A stretch of 64,000 nt of DNA, taken from Ryuthela nishihirai (Eukaryota; Arthropoda; Arachnida; Araneae; Heptathelidae). The position numbers and the translations under genes were made by a program. The stretch's first letter is position 1. Every line of letters starts with the position of its first letter. Positions 46,346 to 58,263 of the stretch are shown here, in pieces. Where the stretch lies: contig JAWZYU010000024.1 in assembly GCA_038380435.1 (NCBI GenBank), positions 53,282,613-53,346,612 on the forward strand, read 5' to 3'. Under the pieces are notes generated by a model that worked only from the letters and a program-made list of their open reading frames with translations, was not told the origin of the DNA and searched no databases.

Positions 46346-48019
46346 AAAATGGAAATCAACTGTAGAGTGTTCCAACCTTTTGATTTTAAATTTCTCTTAG
46401 CAGCTTTCTAAAATTTGGCTAGTGTAGGCCGCACCTAGATTTTCTTTAATGAAGGATCTTGTCAAACCAAATATCCAAGGGTGTTAAGATGTCCGTCCAT
46501 TGGCCAAGTGTTTTAATGAGGAGGGAAGAAGGATATCTAGTTATCAATTTTTTCCAAGATGAAATTTAAATTTTACCATCCCTGAATACATATTCCAGTT
46601 TCTTACAATGCATAAATTTTGGTTTTCCTCTAAAATCCTACTAAATACACAAACCAAACTCAGAGAAAAACTTCTTAATATCACAATATAAATCTATTTT
46701 TAAGGTATGAACAGTGAAAGCTAAAAAATAAAATAGAAGGAAAAACAGTAAAAAAGAATAAAAAGGAAAATAGAATATATTGTAGAATAGACCAATTCAC
46801 ATAGAAATGCAGAAATGTGCTTTTATAATAATTTATCAATTGCATTGATCGGTAAGGGAAAATAGTGTTTAATATTAATGATTTACATTACGATTGTTTC
46901 TCTAAAGGCGGAGAAAGCCTTGATATTGAATCAGTGAATTTAATTTAAAGCGATGATATTGCTGGATTGATGTCACCTGAAGGACTCCAAGTATCCCTCT
47001 AAACGGTTCTTTTGTTTCCTACTAAGAAAATAATAATAACGCTAGTGATATGAATTGGAAAAATATTAATAATCACTAATCACGAAACTTCTCATTTTTT
47101 AATTCACATTACAATTCCGTAACAATTGCGAATTTTTCGTGTAGAGGCTGCCATATTCCTTTCAGCTGAATCCATGCTTGCATTGGGAGGCAATGCAAGA
47201 TGGCCGCAATAACGTTTTCGGTTACTGCCAGATTCTGGTTATTATTTTTGTAGAAATAATAATCGAGATAAACGGTTGCGCATTTAAGGAAACTATAGAA
47301 TTATAACAAAATTTCTTTGTTCAAAATTGGGACGATCTCTTCCGAAAAGGCATACAGTCGTATCCCGTTATCCGAATTTCTAACAATTTAGCCAGAGAAT
47401 GTTTATTTTCCTAGAGTTTTCGACATTATACTACTTATTGAGTCAATAGTTTTCAGTTTGCTGACTCGTCCGTCGGTGGTACCAACTGGAGGGAAATTTC
47501 TCCCGACCACAGAAAATTTCACACGGATTTTTTAGAAAAGGGAAACCTTGCTATAAAAGCGAAAATTTTTAGTAAAAAATAAGAATTTCTAAAAATGTTT
47601 AAATTTTATTTAAAGAACGTCTATTATTGGTATCGACCTGTCGAAATTGGCGAAGGCATTTTCTACATTATTTTATGTATATTTTTAAATATTTGCTCTA
47701 ATTATTTTTAGCAAACACATGTAAATAATATTGTGGGGACTTTGGTAATTTTCATCTGCTTGCCCGCCTTTGAAATATAGAAAGTGGAAACTTTTTAGAA
47801 ATATATTTAGAATTTTAAATATTTCACTCTAAAAATAATTTTTGCGGAATAACAAAGTAACAAATATCGTGCGGAACACAACCAAATGTAAAGTAATAAA
47901 AGGTCAAGTAAATAAAGGTAAAGTAATAAAAAGTTTGTTTTAATTTTTTATTATACTAATTTAAATATTTAGATAGGTATATAAATAGTTTGTTACTTCT
48001 ATAACGTAGAACAGTTGTT
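46346..48019. other. Intergenic stretch, nothing recognised
   Basis: AT-rich. TACAGTCGTATCCCGTTATC at 47353 resembles a pogo/Tigger terminal repeat, but no matching opposite end is visible. Confidence 0.3.
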
Positions 48020-48247
48020 CTCGGTGAATATCAGGACTACATAAAACAACAGCAGTGAAAAAAATATCCACAACCTCCCCCCCTCTAAAAAAATGTCCCC
48101 ATATAGGATAATTTCGGTTATCCGACAGGCCTGGAATCTATCTTATCGGAGAAACAGGGTAGCTTGGTATATCTTTTTTTTTTCTGGAATAATTTGAAAT
48201 CTTGTTAGAAATAGGAAATATAATAACAACAAGAAAACAGAAATTTC
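48020..48247 (+). repeat. Direct repeat, copy 2
   Basis: Partner of 46077-46345. It shares AGGCCTGGAATCTATCTTATC and GAAACAGGGTAGCTTGGTAT. It lacks the AATAAA present in copy 1. Confidence 0.7.
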
Positions 48248-48973
48248 CTTGAGATTAATTAACGCAAAAGAATTCCTTTCGGAGAAAAGACTGGAATACA
48301 AATATATACATGTAAATTAAAATTGCATCAAAAGTTGTTTTTTTAGAATGTGTAAAAGCCACAACATGACTATTAACGCGCAAAAAGAAATACGTAAAAA
48401 ATGCTTACTTAAAAAAATTATCGATCTGATAAATTTAAATGAAGCTAATTGTTATTATAAATCATTTTTATGCATTCTCGACATATTTTGTCATATTTAC
48501 AAGGGACATAAGTTGAAGCTGTGCTCCAACATCTATAAAGAAATTCTGCCAAATTCTGCTGATAGTTTTTCCTACTCAACTTTTATGATACAATGAAAAG
48601 ACGTCTCGACGACTATTGGGAAGAGGTTTTAAATAAACTCAATGAGAGTTTTGTGCCAAACGTGTAGAAATTCAAATTGAAGTCTTTAGAAGAGTCGTCC
48701 ATTTTCAGTAGCTTACAAATATTTGGAAAGCCTATCTGTAATTCAAGAGCTTTTAAGAATATGTTCTATATTTTCAGTCGAACCACGAAAGGACATTTTA
48801 AGTGAACTTTAGGAACTGCTGAAAAAGAAATATCAGTTCATGATTGCTGAATTGAATACATGTACTCTAAAGTATGGAAACTTATTTTTATGGAAGAAAT
48901 CATCATATAAAGAACGATTTTTTTAAGTTCAAATCCTTTAGTCTATAAAAGACAGTCATTTTCAGACTTAGAA

Positions 48974-49067
48974 ATGAGCTTGTTGAAAGTATACTGGTTC
49001 GCGGGAATATGTCTTATTTTTAATGTCTTGGAATGTAGATCTTTTACTTCACAGAAGAAAACAACCT
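48974..49067 (+). CDS. Possible first exon of a short secreted protein
   Basis: ATG at 48974 begins MSLLKVYWFAGICLIFNVLEC, a positively charged start and hydrophobic core like a signal peptide, followed by RSFTSQKKTT and a good donor, CCT|GTAAGTAT, at 49068 (phase 1). A TATAAA at 48944-48949 precedes it by 30 bp, which would place transcription start almost on the ATG. No second exon is identified, so this may be chance. I do not recognise the family. Confidence 0.25.
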
Positions 49068-49272
49068 GTAAGTATATTGCAGCTGAAATGATTGGATTCA
49101 ATGCAGAGTTTTTAAACTATAAATTCAAGCGTGTTTTCTTTTGTATCAATACACATTATATTTGTAGTGATTCGGGATCTCTCTCGTGAGTGAGCCGATG
49201 AAACGTTTAAATTGAATATTTTTTTAAAATAAAATGCTACCTATATGTGCCTTGAAAGGTAAAAAATGGAGG

Positions 49273-49647
49273 TTGGGTTGTTTTACCTCTGAGCGGCACT
49301 TTTTTGCACACCATGGGCTAAATGGCCAGGTCACATGGACCCCGAAGGCTCAGAGAAGGTTGGGGGAGGGGACCCACTGGAACAACTGTTGGGAGACAGA
49401 TGGTAGCCTCCCGTCAAGGCCATCCAGCGTGTTCTTTAACGTGCACAGGGTATGGTTCTCCCGCACACGGGGCCACGGCTTAACGTCCCATCCGACGGAC
49501 GGCCCATCGGTGTCCCCTACTGACCGTGGGCAGGGCGGGGAGTTTTGCGGAGATAAATCTCAACGCTGACCCAGCTGGGACTCGAACCTGGGAACTACAG
49601 ATTACGAGCCTGGCGCGGCTACCGACTGAGCCACCCCCGCCCTTAAA
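49273..49647 (-). mobile_element. SINE1, full length
   Basis: TSD AAAAAATGGAGG at about 49261-49272 and 49648-49659. A deletion removes part of the CGGCCTTTCCAAGC region. Confidence 0.9.
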
Positions 49648-49964
49648 AAAAAATGGAGGTAATACTATTATTGTCAATGATGAAATCGCTTACCTAATTC
49701 CTATTAATTTCAGAGGAAGACTGCCAAAAACATTTTGCAATAGGCAAAAGAAACTTCCTTTAGCACACTAATTTACTTAAAATGGTGAAATATTTCATCA
49801 TTGGCACTATGCCTACCATTTTTGTTTTACTTTTTATTGGAAGATGACACTAAATATACATTTCTTTTGCTTTGTGTGGAAAGATTATGATATTCTCTAT
49901 GTTAAATTAATATTCCTATGTACAGAATTACAATTTCCGTTACGTAAAACTATATATTTCTGGA

Positions 49965-50116
49965 AGCTGAGATTAGCGTGACTGGCTACTACTGATCAGA
50001 GGGACCTGGGCTCCAGCCGTGGATAAGGTACGGATGTTTCTTTTCTTGTGTTGCATTGCTATTGGTTCCTCGCTTTCCTCACACTGACCTTCTCTATGGT
50101 ACAGGGACGTTCCTGG
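49965..50116 (+). mobile_element. Old SINE2 copy
   Basis: TTAGCGTGACTGGCTACTAC, GGGACCTGGGCTCCAGCC and ACCTTCTCTATGGTACAGGG match SINE2 head and body with many changes. Confidence 0.55.
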
Positions 50117-50514
50117 GGGGGGGGGGGAGTCGGAACTTTAACTCTCTCCCCAGAAAACAGCTTCCCTCTAAACAGTGTTGCTGACTTGAAAGAGGAAAAT
50201 AAGTAGATTGTGGACACTAATTTCCCCATTTTTTGTATCACTTTTTTTTTTCAGTAGAATTTTAAATAACATATTTGTTTGCGTAATATTGCCATTCTCT
50301 CTTTTCCTAATTATTGCACACGAAAATCTTTTTTTTTTAAAGCTTGTACGGTGCAGTATTGGGTCCTCAGCCTTTTCTCCAGGATGTTTCCCCGGGACTG
50401 TAACGTTGAGTTCAATATGATATCCATCCGCATGTTCCAATGTTTATGACTGATATATGCTGTTTAGAATAGTTCTCTGTAATAAGATTATTTGTTTTCG
50501 GGACTTTTCTTAAG

Positions 50515-50915
50515 TTTATTCTTTAGCGACGAGTGTTATTAAGGATGTTTACTTTTGATATTTATTTTTAAGAACTTTTTTTAAGTGCGAAACGAAGTTT
50601 CATTGTTTAGCGATGAGATAATGAAATCTTTTGATGAAACTATTTTTGGGGCTTTTTTTTCAGTAAGGAACAAGTTCTTCTTTAGCGATAAGAGCTGTTA
50701 ATGAAATCTAGTTTTGATGAGAATAATTTCTGGGGCTTATTTTAAGTGCAGAACGAAGGTTTATTCTTTAGCGAATAGGAGTTGTTAATAAAATCTAATT
50801 TTGATGAAACCGTTTAATTTTCGCATTTTCGCGGTTTTTTTTTAGTGCGAAACGAGGTTTCATTTTATAGCGATAAGCGTTGTTAATAAAATCTTGTTTT
50901 CATGAGATATATATT
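50515..50915 (+). repeat. Diverged tandem repeat, five units
   Basis: TTTAGCGA-type motifs recur near 50522, 50606, 50681, 50767 and 50865, each followed by TGTTAATAAAATCT or a variant and then TTTTGATGA; AGTGCGAAACGAAGTTTCAT recurs between them. Unit length 75-98 bp. Origin unknown. Confidence 0.75.
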
Positions 50916-51579
50916 TATAATATATCCTTTAAATTATATATATATCATCAGTACTCATCTTAAGGTAGATGCGGAACGGACAACTTTTACCATTCACTTT
51001 TTTTTCACCGCGGCGAAATAAAACAAGATGGCGGAGGACCGTTTACTGCACTTCTGCCTTTCTCTATGCAATATGCTTTGTTAAATTGCATAATGCACTA
51101 TGATCCCTATCGCGACACAATTTTTCAGTAAATCTGCTGTAGTTTACCTACGTAGTACAACAGTGATATGTAAGAAAACAATCATATTTATTATGATTGC
51201 AGCACAAAAATAATTAAAACAAAATGTTAGTTACCTTAATTCTTTTGCTGCAGCTGGATTTCCGTTGATAGTTAGTCACTGTAACAAAGTGTTGCCAGAT
51301 GTGCTCCTCATTTTCTATCTATATTAAGAATAAAATGCACCTTATTTGAGGGAAAGCACAATTCTTGTCCTGTTTATGTTGCCATCCAAAAACAAAAATG
51401 CGTTAATAGCGTGGCATAAAATGGAGTTAAATCTTTTCAAATCAAATCAAATTCTCAGATTTAATGATTCTCATAGAAATAAAATTTCTTCCTCTCTTTA
51501 AATGAAAAGATCTAACGCAACAAACAACGTTTTTGAAAACTAATCGAAGTGTTTCTGAATTTAAACCATAAGTGCCTCT
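50916..51579. other. Intergenic stretch, nothing recognised
   Basis: AT-rich and without repeats shared with the rest of the window. Confidence 0.25.
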
Positions 51580-51735
51580 CAGTATAATACGCCACGGAGA
51601 AGGTCTGTGAAGAAGGCGAGATTTTGGCAGAAAGACCCACATATGAAAAGAAAAACCCATGCTTTATCCGGGGTTCGAACCCAGTTCCCTTTCATCCACA
51701 TCTAAGCACTCTAACCACTTCGCCTTCGGGCAGGA
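51580..51735 (-). mobile_element. Old SINE2-like copy
   Basis: CCGGGGTTCGAACCCAGTTCCC is the B box on the minus strand. AGAAGGTCTGTGAAGAAGGC and ACCACTTCGCCTTCGGG match SINE2 parts loosely. Confidence 0.55.
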
Positions 51736-52067
51736 GCAAAATAAAATATATTCCAAATAAACAAATGCTGCTTAGCATAAGCATCAAAATCAGGTTTTTA
51801 AAAACTGTGAAAAAATAACTAAAGATATCTGCAAAAAATATTTAAAGAAAAAAGGATATAAGTTAACTACTGTTTTTTCTTACACTCATAGTCCAGTAAA
51901 GATGAACCAATGCGAAATCCACCTAATAGAGAAGACTCCTATTATCTGAAGACCTACAAAGGCCACTTGGTCACTTTCCTTAAACCTTCCAACTAAACTT
52001 TTACTCCCAAATCTTTTCAAACTCACTTCGTGGTTCACAAAACATTTCGCATTGGGCTTCTTGTCAG

Positions 52068-52380
52068 TTGGGTTGGGTTGTTTTACCTCTGAGCGGCACT
52101 TTTTTGCACACCATGGGCTAAATGGCCAGGTCACATGGACCCCGAAGGCTCAGAGAAGGTTGGGGGAGGGGACCCACTGGAACAGCTGTTGGAAGACAGA
52201 TGGTAGCCTCCCGTCAAGGCCATCCAGCGTGTTCTTTAACGTGCACAGGGTATGGCTCTCCCGCACACGGGGCCACGGCTTAACGTCCCATCCGACGGAC
52301 GGCGGCCTTTCCAAGCCCATCGGTGTCCCCTACTGACCGTGGGAAGGGCGGGGAATTTTGCGGAGATAAATCTCAACGCT
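52068..52380 (-). mobile_element. SINE1, truncated at its tRNA end
   Basis: Exact 12-bp TSD GCTTCTTGTCAG at 52056-52067 and 52381-52392. The copy stops at AAATCTCAACGCT; the tRNA head is absent, as in 15458-15765. Confidence 0.91.
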
Positions 52381-52535
52381 GCTTCTTGTCAGAATTGGCA
52401 ATTATGAAACTCGCTAGGAACGAATGTTAAGGGAAATAATTTTTTCATTCTCCCATTTTTTTTTTGTTTCTGATGAGACCTTCGTAACTTCAAGCAATTT
52501 CAACCGTAATCCGATTCCCGATTACCACTGACGTA

Positions 52536-53721
52536 CACCGAAGAGCCAAAACATTATGACCAGCGCGTCTTTATGCAAATTGAAGCAACTGCAGTAAATG
52601 ACGGCGTGTGTGAAGTTCATGAAACGGTGTAAATAACACGTGATACTGAGCTCTGTTAATCTGTTACTCTTGTTCTTCAGATGGGAAAGGCAGCAGATTT
52701 AAGTGAGTTTGACAAAGGCCAAATTGTAATGGCCAGACGACTGGGTCAGAGCATTTCCGAAACGGCACGGCTTGTGGGGTGCTCACGGGTCCGAGGAGGG
52801 TAAAAACCACGAACCGCCGGCAAGGTGTGGACCGACACAGCTCATTGATGCTAGAGGTGAGCGAAGGCTATCCCGTATGGTACGAGCCAACAGAAGGGAT
52901 ACTGTGGCGCAACTCGCCCGTAATTTGAATGCTGGTGACGGGAGTAATTTGTTACAACACACAGTACATCGAACTCTGCTGAAAATGGGGCTGCGAGCCG
53001 CAGGCCGCTCCGAGTGCCCATGCTAACCTCTTTTCACCGTCGAAAGCGCCTACAATGGACACGCGAGCATCAAAACTGGATCTTGAATGATTAGAAGAAG
53101 GTCGTTTTGCCCGATGAATCTCATTTCTTGCTGCACCATATGGACGGCCGAGTACGTATGCGTTGTTTACCTGGGGAAGTGTTGGCACCAGGATGCACCA
53201 TGGGATGAAAACAAACCAGTGGTGGAAGTGTAATGCTTTGGACAATGTTCTGCTGGGAACCCTGGGTCTAGCCATTCATTTGCAGGAAACTATGACGTCT
53301 ACCACCTACCTAAAAATAATTGTAGGCCAGTACATCCTTTCATGGCAACGGTATACCCCTCTAGTAGTGCCTTCTTTCAGCAGGATAATGTGCCATGCCA
53401 TATTGCCCGGATTGTTCAAGAATGGTTCGCAGAACGTGAGAAAGACTTCCAAGTATTGCCCTGGTCTCAAAATTCCCCAGACATCAATCCATTCGAGCAT
53501 CTGTGGTTTGTGTTGGAACAGCATATCCGATCTGCGACTGCTCAACCACATAACTTAGAAGAGTAAAAAGATCTGCTGGTAACGTGTTGGTACCAGATAC
53601 CACAAGACACCTTTAGAAAGCTTGTAGCTTCCATGCCTCGCTGTGTAAGAGCTGTTCTGGTGGCACGTGGAGGACCAACATCATATTAGGCAGGTGGTCA
53701 TAATGTTTTGGCTCTTCGGTG
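52536..53721 (+). mobile_element. Tc1-like transposon, complete ends, dead
   Basis: Terminal inverted repeats CACCGAAGAGCCAAAACATT (left, 52536) and its complement ending 53721, flanked by TA at 52534-52535 and 53722-53723. Total 1,186 bp. It carries a broken transposase gene (see next entry). Confidence 0.92.
52681..53690 (+). pseudogene. Tc1-like transposase pseudogene
   Basis: ATG at 52681 reads [20 protein letters not shown] (helix-turn-helix), then a frameshift before 52772. Later RANRRDTVAQLARNLNAG, DESHFLLHHMDGRVR (first catalytic D), QQDNVPCHIARIVQEWF (second D) and NSPDINPFEHLW (catalytic E). I count 36 residues between the second D and E. Stop codons near 53089 and several around 53205-53330 show it is dead. 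Confidence 0.87.
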
Positions 53722-54325
53722 TAGGTTAGCTCCATCCTTTGGGTAGGGTAGTACCTTTTCCTCTTTTTATAAAAATTAAAGAAAAGATAAAAGCATTTAT
53801 TTTATTTTAACTGAAAAAATTTCAACTCATTTGAGACTACTGTTGGATCTACTCATTGTTGAAAGAGCTTCCTCTTGAAAGGGAGTAATTATTCTGATCG
53901 ACTGGTAAAGTAGTACTTTAGAAATTGTAAGGGGGGGGGGGGAGAAAGCGTTAAATCTCTTTAAAAGATATAAAAACTTTCTCAACAGTTATCAAGAGGC
54001 ATGTACCTCTACTCGGTCTTGTCCCATGAAAAGTGACAACATGCATCGTTGGAAAGAAATCGGTCTGAATCTACCCATCCAGAATGAATAACCGCTATTA
54101 TTTATGCAATGAAGACCTTTTTGCATCTATAAAAATGAGCAGACCGATCAAATCGATCTTCCTGGAGACATAGTGAATGTTGAATGCTAACTGAAGCATC
54201 ACAAAGATCAGTTTATTCCAACTCTTTAACAGTGAATATGGAAGAAATATTTTCCCAACAAGATAGGCAAGACCACATGGCGAATGCAGTTCTTCATTTC
54301 CTAAATGAATATTTCATGATAGGGT

Positions 54326-54397
54326 AATCTCTAATTGATATTCTGAACGATTGTAAGTGCATCCGCTTCCAATCGTTCAGAATATCAATTAGAGATT
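54326..54397. repeat. Perfect 28-bp inverted repeat with 16-base loop
   Basis: AATCTCTAATTGATATTCTG plus AACGATTG (54326-54353) is the exact complement of 54370-54397. It does not resemble the MITE or SINE families. Confidence 0.9.
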
Positions 54398-54605
54398 GAT
54401 TTGAATCACTGCCATTACTTCTTATGAGGATTTCTTGTCTTCAGGAATCCCTGATATTGTTGAAGAATTTGAAGGTAGAAATCTCAGTTGCTGTAGAAGG
54501 CATCACTAAAGAAACAATTGCTACAGCTACGAGAATTTTTACTCGATGTCTGCAAATTGTATCGGATGCAGACGTCATCCGATACCCATTGCAGTACACA
54601 TGACG

Positions 54606-55305
54606 TACAGTCGCTCAAAAAAACACCCGAACACTAAGGTTGATTACAGAATTCAGAAAAAATATCTGGCAACGATTTTTAAGAAATTAGTGATCTGGCA
54701 ATCTTCGTGTCACGTGACACGAAGGTTGCCAGATCACTAATTTCTAAAAAAATCGTTGCCAGATATTTTTTCTGAAATCTGTAATCAACCATAGTGTTCG
54801 GATATTTTTTAATATATATAATGCGTATGAATATATAATGCAATGAATATGGAGCGTGTGCAATTACCGTTCACAGCAAACTGGAGCGGTTGCGGTTAAT
54901 GTTCACAGCACATTGGATCGTGTGAGCTCACAAAGACCTGGATCGTGTGGGCTCACTCACGCAAATATTGAGCGTGTGCAATTACCGTTCACAGCAAACT
55001 GGAGCGGTTGCGGTTAATGTTCACAGCACATTGGATCGTGTGGGCTCACTCACGGAAATATTGAGCGTGTGCAGTTACCGTTCACAGCAAACTGGAGCGG
55101 TTGCGGTTAATATTCACAGCACATTGGATCGTGTGAGCTCACAAAGACCTGGATCGTGTGGGCTCACTCACGGAAATATTGAGGGTGTGCAGTTACCGTT
55201 CACAGCAAACTGGAGCGTGTACAGTTGCTGCACACGCTCCAGATATTTTTTCTGAATTCTGTAATCAACCATAGTGTTCGGATATTTTTTTTTTAAGCGA
55301 CTGTT
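54606..55305. mobile_element. Palindromic MITE, copy 6, with a long internal array
   Basis: The left terminus is at 54606. The right terminus is degraded at AAGCGACTGT (55295-55304). Between 54848 and 55240 it has about four ~115-bp units in the opposite orientation to copy 4. Confidence 0.82.
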
Positions 55306-55585
55306 TTTGAGCGATTAATAAGATCCCCTGTGCTTTGTTAGTGTTATGACATGCTGCAAGTGCAATGAATCAATAAATGTAGGCATTTCAAACTACGTCC
55401 TTTTTGTGATCAGCTTGTACAGTGTACATCGAAATATTAATTTGGCATGAATACAGAATGTCTTAATAGAGACTCCAGCCTTAATAAAATTTAATTAAAT
55501 ATCAATGTCTCTTAATATCTTTTTCAACGTTTATGAAATAGTTTATCTTCTATAAATGCTAAAATATTAAATTGATATAAAAAGT

Positions 55586-55855
55586 TCAAGAGCATTTGAT
55601 GTGCTGTAATAGAGGATTCAAATTAGAAGAACATGATGCATTGATTGGTATAAACAGTTTATCAGTGTAGGCTATCGGTTCTCCATTAAGTACTTTACAG
55701 CCGATCCTTTTCATTCCCGCCGACGCTAAAAGGTCTCTTATCTGTTTCCAACAACGTGTGATGCCCTCAGCTTCCTCTTGCATTCCCAGCTCTTGGTTGA
55801 TGTTGGATCTAGAAGAGGAAGAGCTTGGCTTAGACCGGCGAATTTCACTTAAGAT
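55586..55855 (-). other. Coding-like minus-strand stretch, unknown
   Basis: Open frame without stop: LSEIRRSKPSSSSSRSNINQ, ELGMQEEAEGITRCWKQIRD and LLASAGMKRIGCKVLNGEPI. Composition is more protein-like than the surrounding AT-rich DNA. Neither end has strong splice sites. I recognise no family, and it could be an old pseudogene or chance. Confidence 0.2.
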
Positions 55856-56170
55856 TCAAAAATGCATTTACAAGCAAAGGAATGTCAGTTTGGTATCATT
55901 ATCGAGCCTGAACATAGATTATTATGTGACTGGCGGAGAAATCAGTTCAGATTTCATATTTTTCCCAGAGCACTAAAATAAATAAATCTTAAATGGCATG
56001 AACATATGTAAATTTACAAATATGCTAATGAAACTCAATGGATTCCTGAACTCCCCCCTCCCCCATTAAGTTTAGTGTAAATAAGAGCATGCAATAGGAG
56101 TAAGAGAATCTACGAAGAACTCGATCCAACATTAGCATAAGCAAGTAACCAGATAACAACTACTGCTATT

Positions 56171-56557
56171 GGGGCGGGGGTGGCTCAGTCGGTAGCGCGC
56201 CAGGCTCGTAATCTGTAGTTCCCAGATTCGAGTCCCAGCTGGGTCAGCGTTGAGATTTATCTCCGCAAAATTCCCCGCCCTGCCCACAGTCAGTAAGGGA
56301 CACCGATGGGCTTGGAAAGGCCGCCGTCCGTCGGATGGGACGTTAAGCCGTGGCCCCGTGTGCGGGAGAGCCATACCCTGTGCACGTTAAAGAACACGCT
56401 GGATGGCCTTGACGGGAGGCTACCATCTGTCTCCCAACAGCTTGTTCCAGTGGGTCCCCCCCCCAACCTTCTCTGAGCCTTCGGGGTCCATGTGACCTGG
56501 CCATTTAGCCCATGGTGTGCAAAAAAAAGTGCCGCTCAGAGGTAAAACAACCTAACC
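56171..56557 (+). mobile_element. SINE1, full length
   Basis: TSD CAACTACTGCTATT / CAACTACTGCTGTT (one mismatch) at 56157-56170 and 56558-56571. Confidence 0.9.
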
Positions 56558-56571
56558 CAACTACTGCTGTT

Positions 56572-57541
56572 GTTACACAAACTCGTAAAATTAAAAAAAC
56601 AGGATAGAAATTGATTTGTGTTATTATAGATAGGGACTTGAATTTTAAACGTAAAACCAGGTGACGTGAGAAATTTGGGAATGACCGGACGAATATCTAG
56701 GAAGCTAAAGTAGATTCAAAACTGTTAAAATGATAGCAATCTTTTTAACATTAAATTAAACAGGGCACAAAAACTGAGCGTATTTCATTTGATACATTCT
56801 AAGTATTAGATCAGCAAGCATTATCTGAAGGAAATTGATTAATGCAGTATGCAATCAGTGCTATTTTTATTACGGTAAAAATAGCGCTGATAAACGAGCC
56901 AGAAAAATGTAAAATGGCGGCCAAGAGACTGGATTTCTAATGCAGTGTAACATTCCCCCCTTCATTTCAGTGGTCTTTAAAATTTTCTTGAAAAATACAT
57001 GAAATATAAATAAAGTCAGTTTTTCGCCCTTTACTGCCGTTCTTAGCATTCTGAATGGGGCATCCCACCCCCCTCCTAAATCCGGACCTGCTTGGGACAC
57101 AATATTAAATGGGAGAAGTGAAACCAAAAGCACTCCGGACCCAAAAATTGATTTATAATGGAACATTTTACTCGGCCTTTTTTTAAATGTTTATTGCTTA
57201 TGTTTTTCTTTTCCAATCGGTTTGCAGTTAGATGCTTTAGTATCATTTGCCACAATACCCGAGTTCTGCATTTAGCTCTTTCACGTGGCTCATTTTTCAA
57301 TTACAATGTTCCTCTTTAGGTGCTAGGCTGGATACGGCTGGACTTCAAAATACACCATTAACAATCAACTCTAGGGTAACAGTGGTACGTTAGTGATATT
57401 ATCAGTATATAATCAGATATCGTCTCTCCTAATTCCGGTATGAAATAGATGTTTTACCCTGGGTAGTTCTGGAATATTTCGTTTAATAGTGAAAAAAAAC
57501 TGTGATTATGTTTATTATGGTGAAGGAGTTTATATTTCATG
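56572..57541. other. Intergenic stretch
   Basis: It includes a possible old element with a C-rich end near 57055-57090 (ACCCCCCTCCTAAATCCGGA) that shares parts with 22440-22565 and 10830-10975. No gene seen. Confidence 0.3.
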
Positions 57542-57549
57542 CTCTAGAA

Positions 57550-58255
57550 CAGGGTTGGGTTGGGTTGTTTTACCTCTGAGCGGCACTTTTTTGCACACCA
57601 TGGGCTAAATGGCCAGGTCATATGGACCCCGAAGACTCAGAGAAGGTTGGGGGAGGGGACCCACTGGAACAGCTGTTGGGAGACAGATGGTAGCCTCCCG
57701 TCAAGGCCATCCAGCGTGCTCTTTAACGTGCACAGGGTATGGCTCTCCCGCACACGGGGCCACGGCTTAACGTCCCATCCGACGGACGGCGGCCTTTACA
57801 AGCCCATCGGTGTCCCCCTACTGACCGTGGGCAGGGCGGGGAATTTTGCGGAGATAAATCTCAACGCTGACCCAGCTGGGACTCGAACCTGGGAACTACA
57901 GATTACGAGCCTGGCGCGCTATCGACTGAGCCACCCCCGCCCCAATAGAACAGGAGTGCTCAACGTGGGGTACGCGGTAAACTTTTTTGGGGTAAGCCGT
58001 GAGAGCTCAAAAGCCGCTAGATCTAGTAACAAAGTCGCTAAGTTGGCAACACTATTGTGCAAAAATGTCATTTTTTATGTTTATCGAAATATGTAATTTA
58101 TGAATGCAGAATTTAACTTGTATCTATATATATATGTTTTATTTTATTCCCATTGTTCTACTATAAGTATAGTTTTATTTATCTATACAGGGGGTACGCA
58201 AGTTACATGCACATTTCGAGGGGGTACGTGAAGCATAAAAGGTTGAAAACCACTG
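57550..58255. mobile_element. Non-autonomous hAT element split by a SINE1
   Basis: Exact 8-bp TSD CTCTAGAA at 57542-57549 and 58256-58263. Left end CAGGAGTGCTCAACGTGGGG (57951 after the SINE), right end GGTTGAAAACCACTG. It has a single right-end unit, unlike its relative at 31785-37223. Confidence 0.85.
57554..57945 (-). mobile_element. SINE1 inserted in the hAT element
   Basis: TSD TAGAACAGG at 57545-57553 and 57946-57954. The TSD overlaps the hAT terminus and its own TSD, which shows the SINE came second. Confidence 0.9.
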
Positions 58256-58263
58256 CTCTAGAA

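Noticed and set aside
47353..47385. A complete pogo/Tigger element
   Set aside because: Only one end-like motif is visible; no matching opposite end or transposase.
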